Numbered from the stretch's first letter, positions 43,061-52,928 are shown. The stretch is DNA of 58,285 nucleotides from Hoeflea sp. (GCF_030682515.1 NZ_JAUXOD010000114.1:1-58285), one strand, 5' to 3'. Notes: generated from the sequence alone by a model not told the origin. A program made the numbers and translations.

Positions 43061-44152
43061 ATGCTCGAAGGATTGCGGATTGTCGAGATCGAGGCCCTGG
43101 GCCCGGCGCCGTTCGCCTGCATGATGCTGGCCGATCTCGGCGCTGACGTGATTGTGGTTCACCGCAAGAACGGCCGGCCGGCGCCGGGCATGCCGGAGCG
43201 CTCGCTGATCGATCGCGGCAAGCGGTCGATCGAGCTTGATCTCAAATCCGCTCATGACATCGCCGTGCTCAGGAAGCTGGTCGCGCGCTCCGAGGCGCTG
43301 GTCGAGGGATTCCGGCCCGGCGTCATGGAGCGGCTCGGACTCGGGCCCAAGGATCTCGCTGCCGTCAATCCGGACCTGGTCTATGGCCGGATGACGGGCT
43401 GGGGCCAGACCGGTCCGCGGGCTGCGACAGCCGGCCATGATCTCAATTACATCGCGCTGTCGGGTGCGGCCTGGTATGGGAGCAATCCGGGCGGACCGCC
43501 GTTCACGCCGCCAACGCTGGTGGGCGATATCGGCGACGGCGCGCTCTATCTCGTGGCGGGCATTCTTGCGGGCGTGATGGCGGCGCGCGCCGGCCGTGGC
43601 GGCACGGTGGTCGATGCCGCCATCGTCGACGGATCGGCGCACATGATGAACCTCATGATGACGATGGCGTCGACCGGCGGCCTGTCGATGACGCGCGGGA
43701 GAAGCCTGCTCGACGGACCGCCCTGGAGCCGTTGCTACGCCTGCGCCGACGGCGGCTTCATCTCGGTGCAATGCCTTGAAGCGAAGTTTCATGGCGAATT
43801 TCTGGCGCGGCTCGGGCTTGGCGATGATCCTGATTTAGCGGCGCAATTCGACAGGAGCGCATGGCCGCGGCAGACGGCGCTTATGGCCAGGATCTTCGCG
43901 CGCGAGCCACGCGCCCACTGGGAAGCGCTGTTTGCCGGATCGGATGCTTGCGTGGCCCCTGCCCTTACGCCCTTCGAGTCCGCAGCCGACCCGCACATGG
44001 CCGCGCGCGGAGTCTGGCAGAGCATCGATGGCGTGCGTCAGGCCGCGCCCGCGCCACGGTTTTCGACCGAACCGGACAAGGCTCCGGGCGGCATTCCGGC
44101 CCGTGGCGAGCACACGGATGCTGTGCTCGCGTGGCTCGAGGCTGACAGGTAG
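43061..44152 (+). CDS. CaiB/BaiF CoA transferase family (alpha-methylacyl-CoA racemase-like)
   Basis: A 363-aa class III CoA transferase/racemase. LRIVEIEALGPAPFACMMLADLGADVI begins the fold in the wording of racemases, shown here in part; the segment NPDLVYGRMTGWGQTGPRA and AGHDLNYIALSG contain the likely catalytic His and Asp (GHDxNY). DAAIVDGSAHMMN marks the second domain. The GHDLNY motif is characteristic of alpha-methylacyl-CoA racemases (AMACR), which invert 2-methyl-branched acyl-CoAs, so a role in branched-chain or sterol-like side-chain breakdown is likely. The ATG at 43061 fits homologues (MLEGLRIVE). No beta-oxidation genes are adjacent. Confidence 0.9.
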   Translation: MLEGLRIVEIEALGPAPFACMMLADLGADVIVVHRKNGRPAPGMPERSLIDRGKRSIELDLKSAHDIAVLRKLVARSEALVEGFRPGVMERLGLGPKDLAAVNPDLVYGRMTGWGQTGPRAATAGHDLNYIALSGAAWYGSNPGGPPFTPPTLVGDIGDGALYLVAGILAGVMAARAGRGGTVVDAAIVDGSAHMMNLMMTMASTGGLSMTRGRSLLDGPPWSRCYACADGGFISVQCLEAKFHGEFLARLGLGDDPDLAAQFDRSAWPRQTALMARIFAREPRAHWEALFAGSDACVAPALTPFESAADPHMAARGVWQSIDGVRQAAPAPRFSTEPDKAPGGIPARGEHTDAVLAWLEADR

Positions 44153-44205
44153 ATATCTGGAGGCTGGTCGTTAAGGCTGGATGAGTTTAGCGATCCTGCC
44201 ACTCC

Positions 44206-44317
44206 CGTCATGCCGGGCTTGACCCGGTATCCAGACAGCCCAAGTCCTTGGGCTGAAAGAGTCTTTTGACCCGACGGACGCCGGGTCGCTGGATCCCGGC
44301 TCAAGGCCGGGATGACG
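44206..44317. repeat. Dispersed palindromic intergenic repeat element
   Basis: A 112-bp element bounded by CGTCATGCCGGG and CCGGGATGACG in inverted order, with further complementary blocks GACCCGGTATCC/GGATCCCGG inside and a central perfect stem AGCCCAAG/CTTGGGCT (44237-44254). The terminal wording (CGTCATSCCGGSCTTGASCCGG) matches palindromic repeats scattered between genes in many alphaproteobacteria. It lies after the CaiB-type gene and before a convergent gene. Confidence 0.75.
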
Positions 44318-44403
44318 GCGCGAGTGAAGCTCCATTCCCAGACGATGGCCCATACTGTGGCCCAGACTAACCAGACTTTGACCCGGACTCTCGAGCGCCA
44401 GCC

Positions 44404-44922
44404 TCAGCCCTGTGCCCGCACTTCGATGATCTCGGCCTTGATCGCCGTGGCGAGCGCCTGTGGATCGACGCGGAAGACGCTGTCGGGACGACCGGCGGCG
44501 GCCCAGACTTCATTGTGAGCGAGCAGCGTGCGGTCCATATAGACCGTGATCGGGGTCAAATGGCCGATGGGCGCCACGCCGCCGATGGCAAAGCCGGTCT
44601 CGTCGCGCACCCGGCGCACCTCGCAGCGCGTGAAGGAAAGATTGTAATTTGCTGATATATAATCCATATCGGCATTGTGAGCGCCCGACACCAACATCAG
44701 GTTGAGCTTGCCGGTGGCGAGATTCTCGAACACCAGCGACTTGACGATCTGGCTCACATCGCAGCCCGCGGCTTGGGCGGCTTCCTCGGCGGTGCGGGTC
44801 GACTGGGCCATCTTCAGGATCCGGATCTTGAGCCCGGCGTCGGCGGCGGCACTTGCCACCCGGGCCATGCTGGAGCCGGCCGGAATGAGGTCCGGCGTCA
44901 TCTCGGTGGCGATCTCGCTCAT
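44404..44922 (-). CDS. YbaK/aminoacyl-tRNA editing domain protein
   Basis: A 172-aa stand-alone editing domain of the YbaK/ProX/INS superfamily, which deacylates mischarged tRNAs such as Cys- or Ala-tRNA(Pro). Typical features are TRTAEEAAQAAGCDVSQIVKSLVF (shown in part), the lysine in KSLVFE near residue 63, NLMLVSGAHNADMD and GFAIGGVAPIGH near 110. It is not attached to a prolyl-tRNA synthetase here. It overlaps the start of the MBL-fold gene upstream on the same strand by 4 bp, and is the last gene of the metG-tatD series. The exact tRNA is unknown. Confidence 0.93.
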   Translation of the reverse strand: MSEIATEMTPDLIPAGSSMARVASAAADAGLKIRILKMAQSTRTAEEAAQAAGCDVSQIVKSLVFENLATGKLNLMLVSGAHNADMDYISANYNLSFTRCEVRRVRDETGFAIGGVAPIGHLTPITVYMDRTLLAHNEVWAAAGRPDSVFRVDPQALATAIKAEIIEVRAQG

Positions 44923-45743
44923 GGTGTCATCTCCACGTCAAAGGTCAGTCCGTCATAGCCAGGCTCGACCCGGTCCGGCGTCTCGGCCAGCACGGTGTCG
45001 TAGTCGAGCGGCACATGCATGTGCGTCAGGATCGCCCGCTTCGGATTGAGTTTCTCGATCCACCACAGCGCCTGGTCGATCGACAGATGGCTCGGGTGCG
45101 GCTTGTACTGCAGCGAGTCGATGATCAGCACATCGAGATCCTGCAGCCTGTCGATGGTGGCGCGCGGGAAGTCGCTCACATCGCAGCAATAGGCCACATT
45201 GCCGATCCGGAAGCCGAGCGAGCGGATCGAGCCGTGGATCTGGTCGAGCGGCTGCACCTCAATGGTGCCGCCCTTCCCCGTCACCCGGATCGGCTCGTCG
45301 AGCGAAGTGATCAGCATCGGCTGTGTGATCGGCGGGTATTCGCTGCCGGGTGGCGTCTCCATGCAATAGCCGAAGCCGGCGCGGATGCGGGCCATGGTCT
45401 CGGGATCGGCGTGGATCGGGATGCGCATGCGCTGCGACAGCGCAAAGCCGCGCAGATCGTCGATGCCATGGACATGGTCGGCGTGGGAATGGGTGTAGAG
45501 CACCGCATCGATCGAGCGGACGGAGTTGGCGATCATCTGCTCGCGGAAATCCGGGCCGGTGTCGACCGCAATCGTGGTTTCGCCGCCATCGGCGCCGATC
45601 TGCCGGATCAGGAAGGCCGCGCGGGTGCGCCGGTTCCTGGGATTGGCGGGGTCGCAGGCGCCCCAGTCGCCATTGACGCGGGGCACGCCGGGCGAGGAGG
45701 CGCACCCCAGAACAATGAACTGGCGTCGAACCGGCCCCTTCAC
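44919..45743 (-). CDS. MBL-fold metal-dependent hydrolase (PhnP-like)
   Basis: A 274-aa metallo-beta-lactamase-fold protein. The metal motif THSHADHVHGIDDLR (HxHxDH) near residue 84, the later C in CCDVSD, and HMHVPLDY near the end are typical. The opening FIVLGCASSPGVPRVNGDWGACD with its two cysteines resembles PhnP-type phosphodiesterases, whose first segment binds a structural zinc. It follows tatD with a 4-bp overlap (ATGA), a gene order conserved in rhizobia (metG-tatD-MBL). Role probably in nucleotide or phosphonate-ester hydrolysis, but unproven. Confidence 0.92.
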   Translation of the reverse strand: MKGPVRRQFIVLGCASSPGVPRVNGDWGACDPANPRNRRTRAAFLIRQIGADGGETTIAVDTGPDFREQMIANSVRSIDAVLYTHSHADHVHGIDDLRGFALSQRMRIPIHADPETMARIRAGFGYCMETPPGSEYPPITQPMLITSLDEPIRVTGKGGTIEVQPLDQIHGSIRSLGFRIGNVAYCCDVSDFPRATIDRLQDLDVLIIDSLQYKPHPSHLSIDQALWWIEKLNPKRAILTHMHVPLDYDTVLAETPDRVEPGYDGLTFDVEMTP

Positions 45744-46522
45744 AGCGCCGGCATCTTGGAAAAGCAGCGGAAGGCGTTCTTGGTCGTGATCCGGGCCATC
45801 TCCTCATGGGAGATGCCCTTGACCTCGGCCAGGACTTCCGCGGTGTTGACCACATAGGACGGCTCGTTGCGCTTGCCGCGCCAGCGCTTGGGCGCGAGAT
45901 AGGGCGCATCGGTTTCCACGAGCAGCCGGTCCATCGGCACGGTTGCGGCGATGTCGCGCAGCTCGGTCGATTTCGGGAAGGTCAAGATGCCCGAGAACGA
46001 CACATAGCCGCCGAGTTCGACGCCGGTGTCGGCCAGGGCCTGGCCCGAGGAGAAGCAGTGCAGGATGAAGGGGAAGGCCCCCTTCCCCGTTTCCTCGGTC
46101 AGGATCGCCGCCATGTCGTCGTCGGCGGCCCGGCTGTGGATGACAAGCGGCAGCTTTGTCCGGCGCGCGGCCTCGATGTGACGGCGAAAGCCGGTCTGCT
46201 GGTCCTCGGGCCTCTGCGTGTCATAGAAATAGTCGAGCCCGGCCTCGCCGATCGCCACGATCTTGGCATGAGCCTCGGCGAGCGCCACCAGTTCGTCCGC
46301 CGTCACGTCGAGCTCGTCGCCGGCATTGTTGGGATGGGTGCCGACCGTACAGAAGACGCTCGGATAGCGCTCGGTCAGCGCGAGCAGCCGGTCGAGTTTG
46401 CGCACGCGCGTCGAGATCGTCACCATCTGCATGACGCCCGCTTCATGGGCGCGCGCGACCAGCTCGTCGCGTTCCGCGTCGAAATCGGGGAAATCCAGAT
46501 GGCAATGGGTGTCGATCAGCAT
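45740..46522 (-). CDS. tatD: TatD family metallohydrolase
   Basis: A 260-aa TIM-barrel metal-dependent DNase/hydrolase. Signature motifs are the opening LIDTHCHLDFPDF (HxH metal ligands), GEAGLDYFYD, VIHSRAADDD and LVETDAPYLAPKR near residue 205. TatD proteins have 3'-5' exonuclease activity on DNA and RNA in vitro and are linked to DNA repair in some species; they are not part of the Tat export system. It lies 3 bp after metG and overlaps the MBL-fold gene by 4 bp. Confidence 0.95.
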   Translation of the reverse strand: MLIDTHCHLDFPDFDAERDELVARAHEAGVMQMVTISTRVRKLDRLLALTERYPSVFCTVGTHPNNAGDELDVTADELVALAEAHAKIVAIGEAGLDYFYDTQRPEDQQTGFRRHIEAARRTKLPLVIHSRAADDDMAAILTEETGKGAFPFILHCFSSGQALADTGVELGGYVSFSGILTFPKSTELRDIAATVPMDRLLVETDAPYLAPKRWRGKRNEPSYVVNTAEVLAEVKGISHEEMARITTKNAFRCFSKMPAL

Positions 46523-46525
46523 GCC

Positions 46526-48070
46526 TCAGGCTTCCTCGGGCGCCACGTAGCGCGGAAACACCGGTTCGGGCTTGTCGATCGGCGTACCGGCCTTGAGACG
46601 CCCGGCCTCGCCCAGCGCCTTGAAGTCGCGGCTGTCAGCCGGCGTGGCCATCAGATCGAGCAGCTTGCCCGCCGAATCCGGCATGAAGGGCAACAGCAGG
46701 ATCGCGATCTGGCGCACGGTTTCAGCCGTCACGTAGAGCACGGTCTCCATACGCGCCGGATCGGTCTTCTTCAGCGCCCAGGGCTCCTGGCCGGCGAAAT
46801 AGCGGTCTCCGTCGGCCACCACGTCGATGATGGAGGCCAGCGCCTTGTGGATCTGGAAATTGGCCATGTCGGCGCGGGCGCTGTCGATTACGGCATCGAC
46901 GGTGGCGAGCAGCGCTGTGTCCTCGTCCGTCAGCGGACCGCATTCGGGCATCCGGCCGTCGCAGTTCTTGTTGATCATCGACAGCGAGCGGCTCGCCAGA
47001 TTGCCGATGCCATTGGCGAGATCGGAATTGATGCGGACGGCAATGGTCTCCGGGCTGTAGCTTCCGTCCTGGCCGAACGGCACCTCGCGCATGAAGAAAT
47101 AGCGGACGGGATCGAGCCCGTAGGCCTCGATCAGCGCGAAGGGATCGACCACATTGCCGATCGATTTCGACATCTTCTCGCCCTTGACCAGCAGGAAGCC
47201 GTGGGCGAACACCTTGGCCGGGAGCGCAAGCCCCGCCGACATCAGGAAGGCCGGCCAGTAGACCGCGTGGAAGCGGACGATGTCCTTGCCGATCATGTGG
47301 ATGGCGGGCCAGTAGTTCCACCGCTCCGCCGTCTCGTCGGGAAAGCCCGCGGCGGTGATGTAGTTGGTGAGCGCGTCGACCCAGACATACATGACATGCT
47401 TGTCGTTGCCGGGCACCGGCACGCCCCAGTCGAACGTCGTGCGCGAGATCGACAGGTCCCTGAGGCCTGACTTGACGAAGCTCGCCACCTCGTTGCGCCG
47501 CTCCGTCGGAGCCACGAAGTCCGGGTTGCTCTCGTAGAGGTCGAGCAGCTTGTCGCCATAGGCCGAGAGGCGGAAATAGTAGCTCTCCTCCTCGACCCAT
47601 TCGACCGGCGAGCCGAGCGGCTCGCGGCGGACGCCGTCTTCGCCGACGGTTGTTTCGCCCTCGTCGAAATAGGCTTCTTGGCGGACCGAATACCAGCCGC
47701 CGTAATTGCCGAGATAGATGTCGCCATTGGCCTCCATCCGACGCCACAGCTCCTGCACGGAGCGCTTGTGGCGCTCTTCCGTGGTGCGGATGAAATCGTC
47801 ATTGGAGCAATTCAGACGCACGAGCATGTCGCGGAAGACGGCCGAGTTCTTGTCCGCGAGTTCGATCGGGCTGATGCCCTCCTTCTCGGCGGTCTGCTGC
47901 ATCTTCTGGCCGTGTTCGTCGGTGCCGGAGAGGAAGAACACGTCCTTGCCGTCGAGCCGCTGGAACCGCGCCATCACATCGGTTGCGATCGCCGTGTAGG
48001 CGTGGCCGATATGCGGCACGCCGTTGGGATAGAAGATCGGTGTGGTGATGTAATAGCGCTCGGTGCTCAT
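46526..48070 (-). CDS. metG: Methionine-tRNA ligase
   Basis: A 514-aa class I aminoacyl-tRNA synthetase charging tRNA-Met. The catalytic HIGH motif is in [12 protein letters not shown], and KMSKS in [16 protein letters not shown] near residue 300. It lacks the long zinc-ribbon insertion and the C-terminal tRNA-binding domain of E. coli MetRS, as is common in alphaproteobacteria (MetG2-type). The ATG at 48070 follows GAAGG at 5 bp; an in-frame TTG at 48082 is rejected. It is followed by tatD after 3 bp. The upstream holB-tmk genes are on the same strand, about 100 bp away. Confidence 0.97.
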   Translation of the reverse strand: MSTERYYITTPIFYPNGVPHIGHAYTAIATDVMARFQRLDGKDVFFLSGTDEHGQKMQQTAEKEGISPIELADKNSAVFRDMLVRLNCSNDDFIRTTEERHKRSVQELWRRMEANGDIYLGNYGGWYSVRQEAYFDEGETTVGEDGVRREPLGSPVEWVEEESYYFRLSAYGDKLLDLYESNPDFVAPTERRNEVASFVKSGLRDLSISRTTFDWGVPVPGNDKHVMYVWVDALTNYITAAGFPDETAERWNYWPAIHMIGKDIVRFHAVYWPAFLMSAGLALPAKVFAHGFLLVKGEKMSKSIGNVVDPFALIEAYGLDPVRYFFMREVPFGQDGSYSPETIAVRINSDLANGIGNLASRSLSMINKNCDGRMPECGPLTDEDTALLATVDAVIDSARADMANFQIHKALASIIDVVADGDRYFAGQEPWALKKTDPARMETVLYVTAETVRQIAILLLPFMPDSAGKLLDLMATPADSRDFKALGEAGRLKAGTPIDKPEPVFPRYVAPEEA

Positions 48071-48167
48071 GGTTGCCTTCAACTGCAGGAACGAGATCGG
48101 GACCGCCCATCTGGTCCATCTTTGCAGCCGTCATAAGCGATAACGCCGCGCGATGCCATGCCCTGAC

Positions 48168-49187
48168 CTAGCCAAAAAACAGCGAGAAGGCGTGCAGCAC
48201 CGTCTGCTTGCGGTCGAGATTGTAGGCGGCCGCGGTGGCGAGGTGCTCCCGGAGCGCAGTCGACAGACGGGCAAGCCGATCGGCTTCGGCAAGATCGCCG
48301 GCAAGGCCCGCGTCCCGCGCCATGGCCTGGACCCGGTCGACGGCGAACTCTGTGAAAAACTGATAGGCCACGTCCCGGTCCCGCGCAGCCAGCGTTTCGG
48401 CGAGCTTGTAGATCGGCTCGCGATTGCTGATGCTGCCGCGCTCGATGATGTCGACAAAGGCCTCGGCGATATCGACCCCGCCGTAGTTTCTCAAGAGCAG
48501 GGCGCGGGCGACACTTCCCTCGCTGAGCGCGATGATCGAATCGCTTCTGCCGGACGGGGCGCCGAGATGGGCGAGCGCGCGATCGAGATCGGCCGCCGAC
48601 AGCGGCTGCAGCCGGAGCGACAGGCAGCGCGAGCGGATGGTCGGCAGAAGCCGGCCCGGCGTGTGCGACAGCACCAGGAACAGCGCGCGCCGGGGCGGCT
48701 CCTCGAGGATCTTGAGAATGGCGTTGGCGGCGTTGCGGTTCAAGTCATCGGCCGGATCGATGATGGCGATCCGCCAGTTGCCCGTGCCCGATGTCTGGTT
48801 GAAGAATTTTCCCGCGCGGCGCACCTCGTCGACGGTGATGACCGACTTGACCTTTCCGGTCTTCTCATCGACGGGCCGCGCCAGATGCAGCACATTGTGG
48901 GACGCACCGCTGGCCATCTGGCGGCCGATGGCAGTCTCCGGATCAGGATCGGCGATGGTTTCGGGCGCGGTCAGCGGATCGGGATGGGACAGAACATGAT
49001 GGGCGAAGCGATAGGCCAGCGTCGCCTTGCCGATCCCTTCCGCGCCCTCGATGAGGATCGCATGGTGCATGCGGCCGGACCGGTAGGCGCCGGCCAGGAA
49101 CGCCTGGGCCGCGTCATGGCCGAACAGGGCGGTGTTGCTTTCGGGCGGGATCGCGCCTTCGAGCAAGCCCGGCACATCTCCGTTCAT
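48168..49187 (-). CDS. holB: DNA polymerase III subunit delta-prime
   Basis: A 339-aa clamp-loader subunit. A RecA/AAA+ region with Walker A-like [12 protein letters not shown] (about residue 48), [38 protein letters not shown] and [11 protein letters not shown] (sensor/SRC-like) is clear. The zinc cysteines of E. coli HolB are not present: the corresponding segment reads [10 protein letters not shown], which is usual for alphaproteobacteria. The start overlaps the tmk stop (ATGA). It loads the beta clamp during replication together with HolA and DnaX. Gene order tmk-holB-metG-tatD is conserved in rhizobia. Confidence 0.95.
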   Translation of the reverse strand: MNGDVPGLLEGAIPPESNTALFGHDAAQAFLAGAYRSGRMHHAILIEGAEGIGKATLAYRFAHHVLSHPDPLTAPETIADPDPETAIGRQMASGASHNVLHLARPVDEKTGKVKSVITVDEVRRAGKFFNQTSGTGNWRIAIIDPADDLNRNAANAILKILEEPPRRALFLVLSHTPGRLLPTIRSRCLSLRLQPLSAADLDRALAHLGAPSGRSDSIIALSEGSVARALLLRNYGGVDIAEAFVDIIERGSISNREPIYKLAETLAARDRDVAYQFFTEFAVDRVQAMARDAGLAGDLAEADRLARLSTALREHLATAAAYNLDRKQTVLHAFSLFFG

Positions 49188-49897
49188 GCCTTTCGGTCCT
49201 GCGCCGACCCGCCAGTCGCCTCGTCCTGCAACACCGGCTCGACGGCCGCCAGGATCGCCAGCGCCACGGCATCCTCGGACTGGCTGGCGTCGATCAGCAG
49301 GCAGCGGTCGGGCTCGGTCCGGGTCAGGTCGATGAAGGCCTCGCGGCGCTTCTCGTGGGTGGCGAGTTCTTCCTTCTCGAACCGGTCGGGCGCGGCGCCC
49401 TTGCCCTGGCGCGCCTTGGCGCGCCTGAGCCCGGCCTCGGCCGGAAGGTCGAGCACCAACGTGAGATCGGGGATCATGCCATTGACGGCGATGCGCTCGA
49501 GGTTGCGCACGAATTGCGGCTCCAGATTGCCGGTGACGCCCTGGTAGACCCGGCTTGAATCCATGAAGCGGTCACACAGCACGATGGCGCCTTCGAGCAC
49601 CGCGGGACGGATGACCTCCTCCACATGGTCGCTGCGCGCGGCGGCAAACAGCACCGCCTCCATGCGCACGCCGAATTCCTCCGCCGCGCCCGACAGGAGC
49701 ACATGGCGTACCGCTTCGGCGCCGAGCGATCCGCCGGGTTCGCGGGTGACGAGCACATCATGGCCGCGGCGGCGCAGGACACCGGCAAGCCGGTGGATCT
49801 GGGTCGACTTGCCGACACCCTCCCCACCTTCGAATGTTATGAAGCGCCCTGTGCTTTTCGTCACGCCTTGGTTTCCCGGGTTCCGCGGAGGCGACAT
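49184..49897 (-). CDS. tmk: Thymidylate kinase
   Basis: A 237-aa P-loop kinase phosphorylating dTMP to dTDP. Signatures are [14 protein letters not shown] (P-loop), VTREPGG (the DR-type motif region), [12 protein letters not shown] near residue 130 and the LID region [16 protein letters not shown]. The family is normally about 210-215 aa; the extra 13-15 residues at the N-terminus suggest that the real start could be the GTG 11 codons on. It overlaps holB by 4 bp. A D-alanyl-D-alanine carboxypeptidase gene lies 92 bp upstream. Confidence 0.95.
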   Translation of the reverse strand: MSPPRNPGNQGVTKSTGRFITFEGGEGVGKSTQIHRLAGVLRRRGHDVLVTREPGGSLGAEAVRHVLLSGAAEEFGVRMEAVLFAAARSDHVEEVIRPAVLEGAIVLCDRFMDSSRVYQGVTGNLEPQFVRNLERIAVNGMIPDLTLVLDLPAEAGLRRAKARQGKGAAPDRFEKEELATHEKRREAFIDLTRTEPDRCLLIDASQSEDAVALAILAAVEPVLQDEATGGSAQDRKA

Positions 49898-49989
49898 CCG
49901 CCCTGACCCTGTTGGTGAGTGTGTCCGGAGGTTCCGGGTTCCCCTTCCCTAGACCATTTCGGATGACAATTGAACGCCGGCACCTATTG

Positions 49990-51156
49990 TTATAGCCAGA
50001 ATTGCGCAAGTTCGAGCAGGGCGTCGAGCGCCTGGCTGTAGAGCGGCCCCTTTTCAACACGCTCGACAACGTAGAGCGGGGTTTCCTGGGACAGCGTGTC
50101 GCCGATATAGACCTTGAGCACACCGACCTGGGTTCCGGCTTCGAGCGGCGCGCGCAAGGGCCAGCCATAGGTGATTCGCGCCGCCAGCCGGTCGGGATTG
50201 GTGATCGGAATGAAGATGTCGACGGCGCCCCTGGCTCTGACGATGGCGCTGCCCGCTCCGCCATAGACGCTGAGTTTGCCGATGGTTTCATCCTCAGCGA
50301 ACAGGGTCTTGCGTTCGAAGGCGCGGATGCCCCATTCCAGTATCTTGCGCGATTCCTCGGCGCGCTCGCGCTCGCTGGTCATGCCGCCCATCGCCAGGAA
50401 CAGACGCCGCCCTTCCCGGTTGATGGAGGCGACGATGGCGTAGCCCGATTCCTCGGTGAAGCCGGTCTTCAAGCCGTCAACGCCGATATCGAGGCCGAGC
50501 AGCGGATTGCGGTTGCGCTGGAGGATCTTGTTCCAGGTGAAATCCTTCTGCGAATAGAAGCGGTAGAACTCCGGATAGGTCGCCTGGATGTGGCGGGCGA
50601 GCGTCACCAGATCCTTCATCGACACCTTGGAATCGGGGTGCGGCAGGCCGCTGGAATTGCCGAACACGGAGCGCGTGAGCCCGATTTCGCGGGCGCGCTC
50701 GGTCATCAGCCGGGCGAAATTCTCCTCCGAGCCCGCCATGCCTTCAGCAATGATGATGCAGCCGTCATTGGCCGACTGCACGATCACGCCCTGGATCAGG
50801 TCTTCGAGCCGGATCGAGGATTTGAGCTCGGCGAACATGGTGGAGGTTCTCGACATCGCGCCGCCGGTGCGCCAGGCGTTTTCCGAGACTTCGAACGTGT
50901 CCTCGAGCGTCAGGCGGCCGGAGCGGATGGCGTTGAACACCACCTCCATGGTCATCAGCTTGGCGAGCGAGGCCGGCGGCACCAGGTCGTTCTCGTTCTT
51001 GGCGAACAGCACCGTGCCGGTGTCGGCGTCGATCAGGTAGGCCTGCTCGGCGCGCGTCTCAAACAGCTGCGCGCGGACCGGCTGCATCGCCCACCCGATG
51101 AGGAACGCGACAACGACAAGCAGGCGGGCGGGGGCAAACCGGACCATAGATCTCAT
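49990..51156 (-). CDS. D-alanyl-D-alanine carboxypeptidase (PBP5/6-type)
   Basis: A 388-aa low-molecular-weight penicillin-binding protein that trims the terminal D-Ala of peptidoglycan peptides. A signal peptide covers about residues 1-29 (ending MQPVRA). Active-site triads are SLAK (S-x2-K) near residue 63, SAN (S-x-N) near 127 and KTG in GVDGLKTGFTEE near 228. A C-terminal beta-rich domain and an amphipathic end (LYSQALDALLELAQFWL), likely a membrane anchor, follow, as in PBP5/DacA. Length fits DacC/DacA. The start ATG 51156 is the first of two close methionines (MRSM). Confidence 0.95.
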   Translation of the reverse strand: MRSMVRFAPARLLVVVAFLIGWAMQPVRAQLFETRAEQAYLIDADTGTVLFAKNENDLVPPASLAKLMTMEVVFNAIRSGRLTLEDTFEVSENAWRTGGAMSRTSTMFAELKSSIRLEDLIQGVIVQSANDGCIIIAEGMAGSEENFARLMTERAREIGLTRSVFGNSSGLPHPDSKVSMKDLVTLARHIQATYPEFYRFYSQKDFTWNKILQRNRNPLLGLDIGVDGLKTGFTEESGYAIVASINREGRRLFLAMGGMTSERERAEESRKILEWGIRAFERKTLFAEDETIGKLSVYGGAGSAIVRARGAVDIFIPITNPDRLAARITYGWPLRAPLEAGTQVGVLKVYIGDTLSQETPLYVVERVEKGPLYSQALDALLELAQFWL

Positions 51157-51347
51157 CCATTCACGGAGAATACCGGAGTTGCCGGAAGCCTAACGCATAA
51201 TCCCCAAAACCGGAATCGATTTAGGGCGAAAATCTGCATCAATTTATGGTGTTATGGTGCCGCGCGGGATCGATGTCCTGAGATCTGCAGCAAGCCGCCG
51301 ACCCTGCCGGCAAAGGGCGAGCAGCCCAGCTGCGCGGCAGACATGGC

Positions 51348-52346
51348 TCAGTGCCGCTTGGCGCCTGGTGCGAGAACTACGTCGAACGGCTGCGTCTTGA
51401 CGACCCTGCCGCCCCAGAACGCCAGTCCGATATCGCGCGCACCGGTTGGCGCTTTCGCTGCCACAGGACCTCCGAAGGAGGGACGATCGAGCAGCACAGG
51501 GCCGATCTCGGGCAGCGCAAAGCCGGGTGGTAGTCCAGGCTCCGAACTGGCCAGTGTGGGCTGGAAGGCCGTCGTGGCGCCCACGCCTGCGGGAGGCGCG
51601 ACAGACGCCTGGGCGGAAGACACGCCCGGCAAGGCCTGATCCACGGAATTCATCGCCATCATCACGCCCGTGGCGATCACCCCGCCGGCAGGTTCGTTCG
51701 ACCCGCCGGGCCGGTAGCTCGCCATCAGGAAGCTGGTATCGTCGCCTTCGACCGGAGCCCGGCCGATATATTCGACACGGACCGCCGCGACCCCTTCCTG
51801 CTTCATATCCAGCAATTCGGCCGCCTGCTTGGACACATCGATGATGCGGCCATGGGCGTAGGGCCCGCGGTCATTGACCCGGACGATCACCGTATTGCCG
51901 TTCTTCTTGTTGGTCACCCTTGCATAGCTCGGCAGAGGAAAGGTCGGATGCGCCGCAGAGAGGTGGAACTGATCGTAGATCTCGCCATTGGCTGTCAGGC
52001 GGCCATGGAAATTGGGGCCGTACCAGGAGGCAAGGCCCGCCTTGTCATAACCATGCTCTTCCTTGGGCGTGTACCAATTGCCGCGCACCCGGTAGGGCTT
52101 GCCCACCATTTCCCGGCCGCCGCCCTTTTTCGGGCGCTTGGCGGTGGTGACCCGCGGACTTGCGGCGACGCCGTATTCGGCGACGGAAAACTTGGTCTTG
52201 GTGTTGATGTGGGACATGTCGGGTTTGCCCCCGGACTTGGAGGTGGATCCGCAGCCTGCAAGCCCTGCCCCCAGGACCGCCAGGAGCCCCAGCCTTGCCG
52301 CAAGACGCAGCCCTGCGCTTGGCAGATTGATCACATTATGTCCCAC
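51348..52346 (-). CDS. rlpA: Septal ring lytic transglycosylase RlpA family lipoprotein
   Basis: A 332-aa lipoprotein. The lipobox LAGCG sits about 25 residues after the start, and the RlpA double-psi beta-barrel domain has GLASWYGPNFHGRLTANGEIYD, ARVTNKKNGNTVIVRVNDRGPYAHGR and IDVSKQAAELL, given here in fragments. In RlpA of Pseudomonas the barrel cleaves glycan strands without stem peptides. Here no SPOR domain is visible; a proline/alanine-rich tail of about 100 residues follows instead. No ATG fits the frame: starts are GTG 52346, GTG 52334 or TTG 52403. I chose GTG 52346 to leave a lipoprotein signal of sensible length. Confidence 0.9.
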   Translation of the reverse strand: MGHNVINLPSAGLRLAARLGLLAVLGAGLAGCGSTSKSGGKPDMSHINTKTKFSVAEYGVAASPRVTTAKRPKKGGGREMVGKPYRVRGNWYTPKEEHGYDKAGLASWYGPNFHGRLTANGEIYDQFHLSAAHPTFPLPSYARVTNKKNGNTVIVRVNDRGPYAHGRIIDVSKQAAELLDMKQEGVAAVRVEYIGRAPVEGDDTSFLMASYRPGGSNEPAGGVIATGVMMAMNSVDQALPGVSSAQASVAPPAGVGATTAFQPTLASSEPGLPPGFALPEIGPVLLDRPSFGGPVAAKAPTGARDIGLAFWGGRVVKTQPFDVVLAPGAKRH

Positions 52347-52532
52347 ATTGATACTCGATGCTCTGGCGGTCGCCCATTTGGCCTTGCAGCATGTCCCCCG
52401 CAAGTCCGTCCCATGTTCTATGTGTTCGATGTCCTAATCGCCAGTTTAGATCGGCCTGCATCGTGGCAAAAATGCGATTGGCCGCCCCAATTCGGGCGGC
52501 CAACCGGTCAACATGGTGAAAAATGAGTAAAT

Positions 52533-52928
52533 TCAGCCTTCGATCCGTGCCTTGCCGGAGCGGCCGTCATCGCGCTGCCAGGTCAGCGAGCGTTCACCGG
52601 TCTTGGTGATTCGGAAGCAGCTCGGCTTGCCGTCGTACCAGCTCGGCCATTGCTGGCACAGCGTCTCCCCCTGCACCCACCAGCGGCCGGTCTCCTTCGG
52701 GGCCAGGAACCTGCCCAGGCCAAGAGCCGTTCCGTCGCCGGTGACCGAGCCCGAGCTCTTGTAGTTCAGGGGGAATTCGCCGCCGAACGGCGTGGCGAGA
52801 TAGACCCGCTTGCCGGTGACGAATTGTTTGAGTTCGCTGCCGGCGAGCTGCTCGGCGCTTGCGGGTCCACACAGGCCACTCAGCATCAGTGCGGCCACTC
52901 CGGCAACGGAAAAGATCTTGCCACGCAT
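52533..52928 (-). CDS. Small secreted protein, hypothetical
   Basis: A 131-aa protein with a clear signal peptide (about residues 1-24, KIFSVAGVAALMLSGLCGPASA with cleavage after ASA). The mature part has TGKRVYLATPFGGEFPLNY, GDGTALGLGRFLAPKETGRWW and LCQQWPSWYDGKPSCF, a beta-sheet pattern seen in short rhizobial periplasmic proteins annotated as DUF995-like; I am not sure of that label. Two cysteines (C in LCQQ and SCFR) could form a disulfide. The ATG at 52928 precedes the signal; a longer frame from 53096 is rejected because it would destroy the signal. It stands alone next to tRNA-Ser. Confidence 0.7.
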   Translation of the reverse strand: MRGKIFSVAGVAALMLSGLCGPASAEQLAGSELKQFVTGKRVYLATPFGGEFPLNYKSSGSVTGDGTALGLGRFLAPKETGRWWVQGETLCQQWPSWYDGKPSCFRITKTGERSLTWQRDDGRSGKARIEG

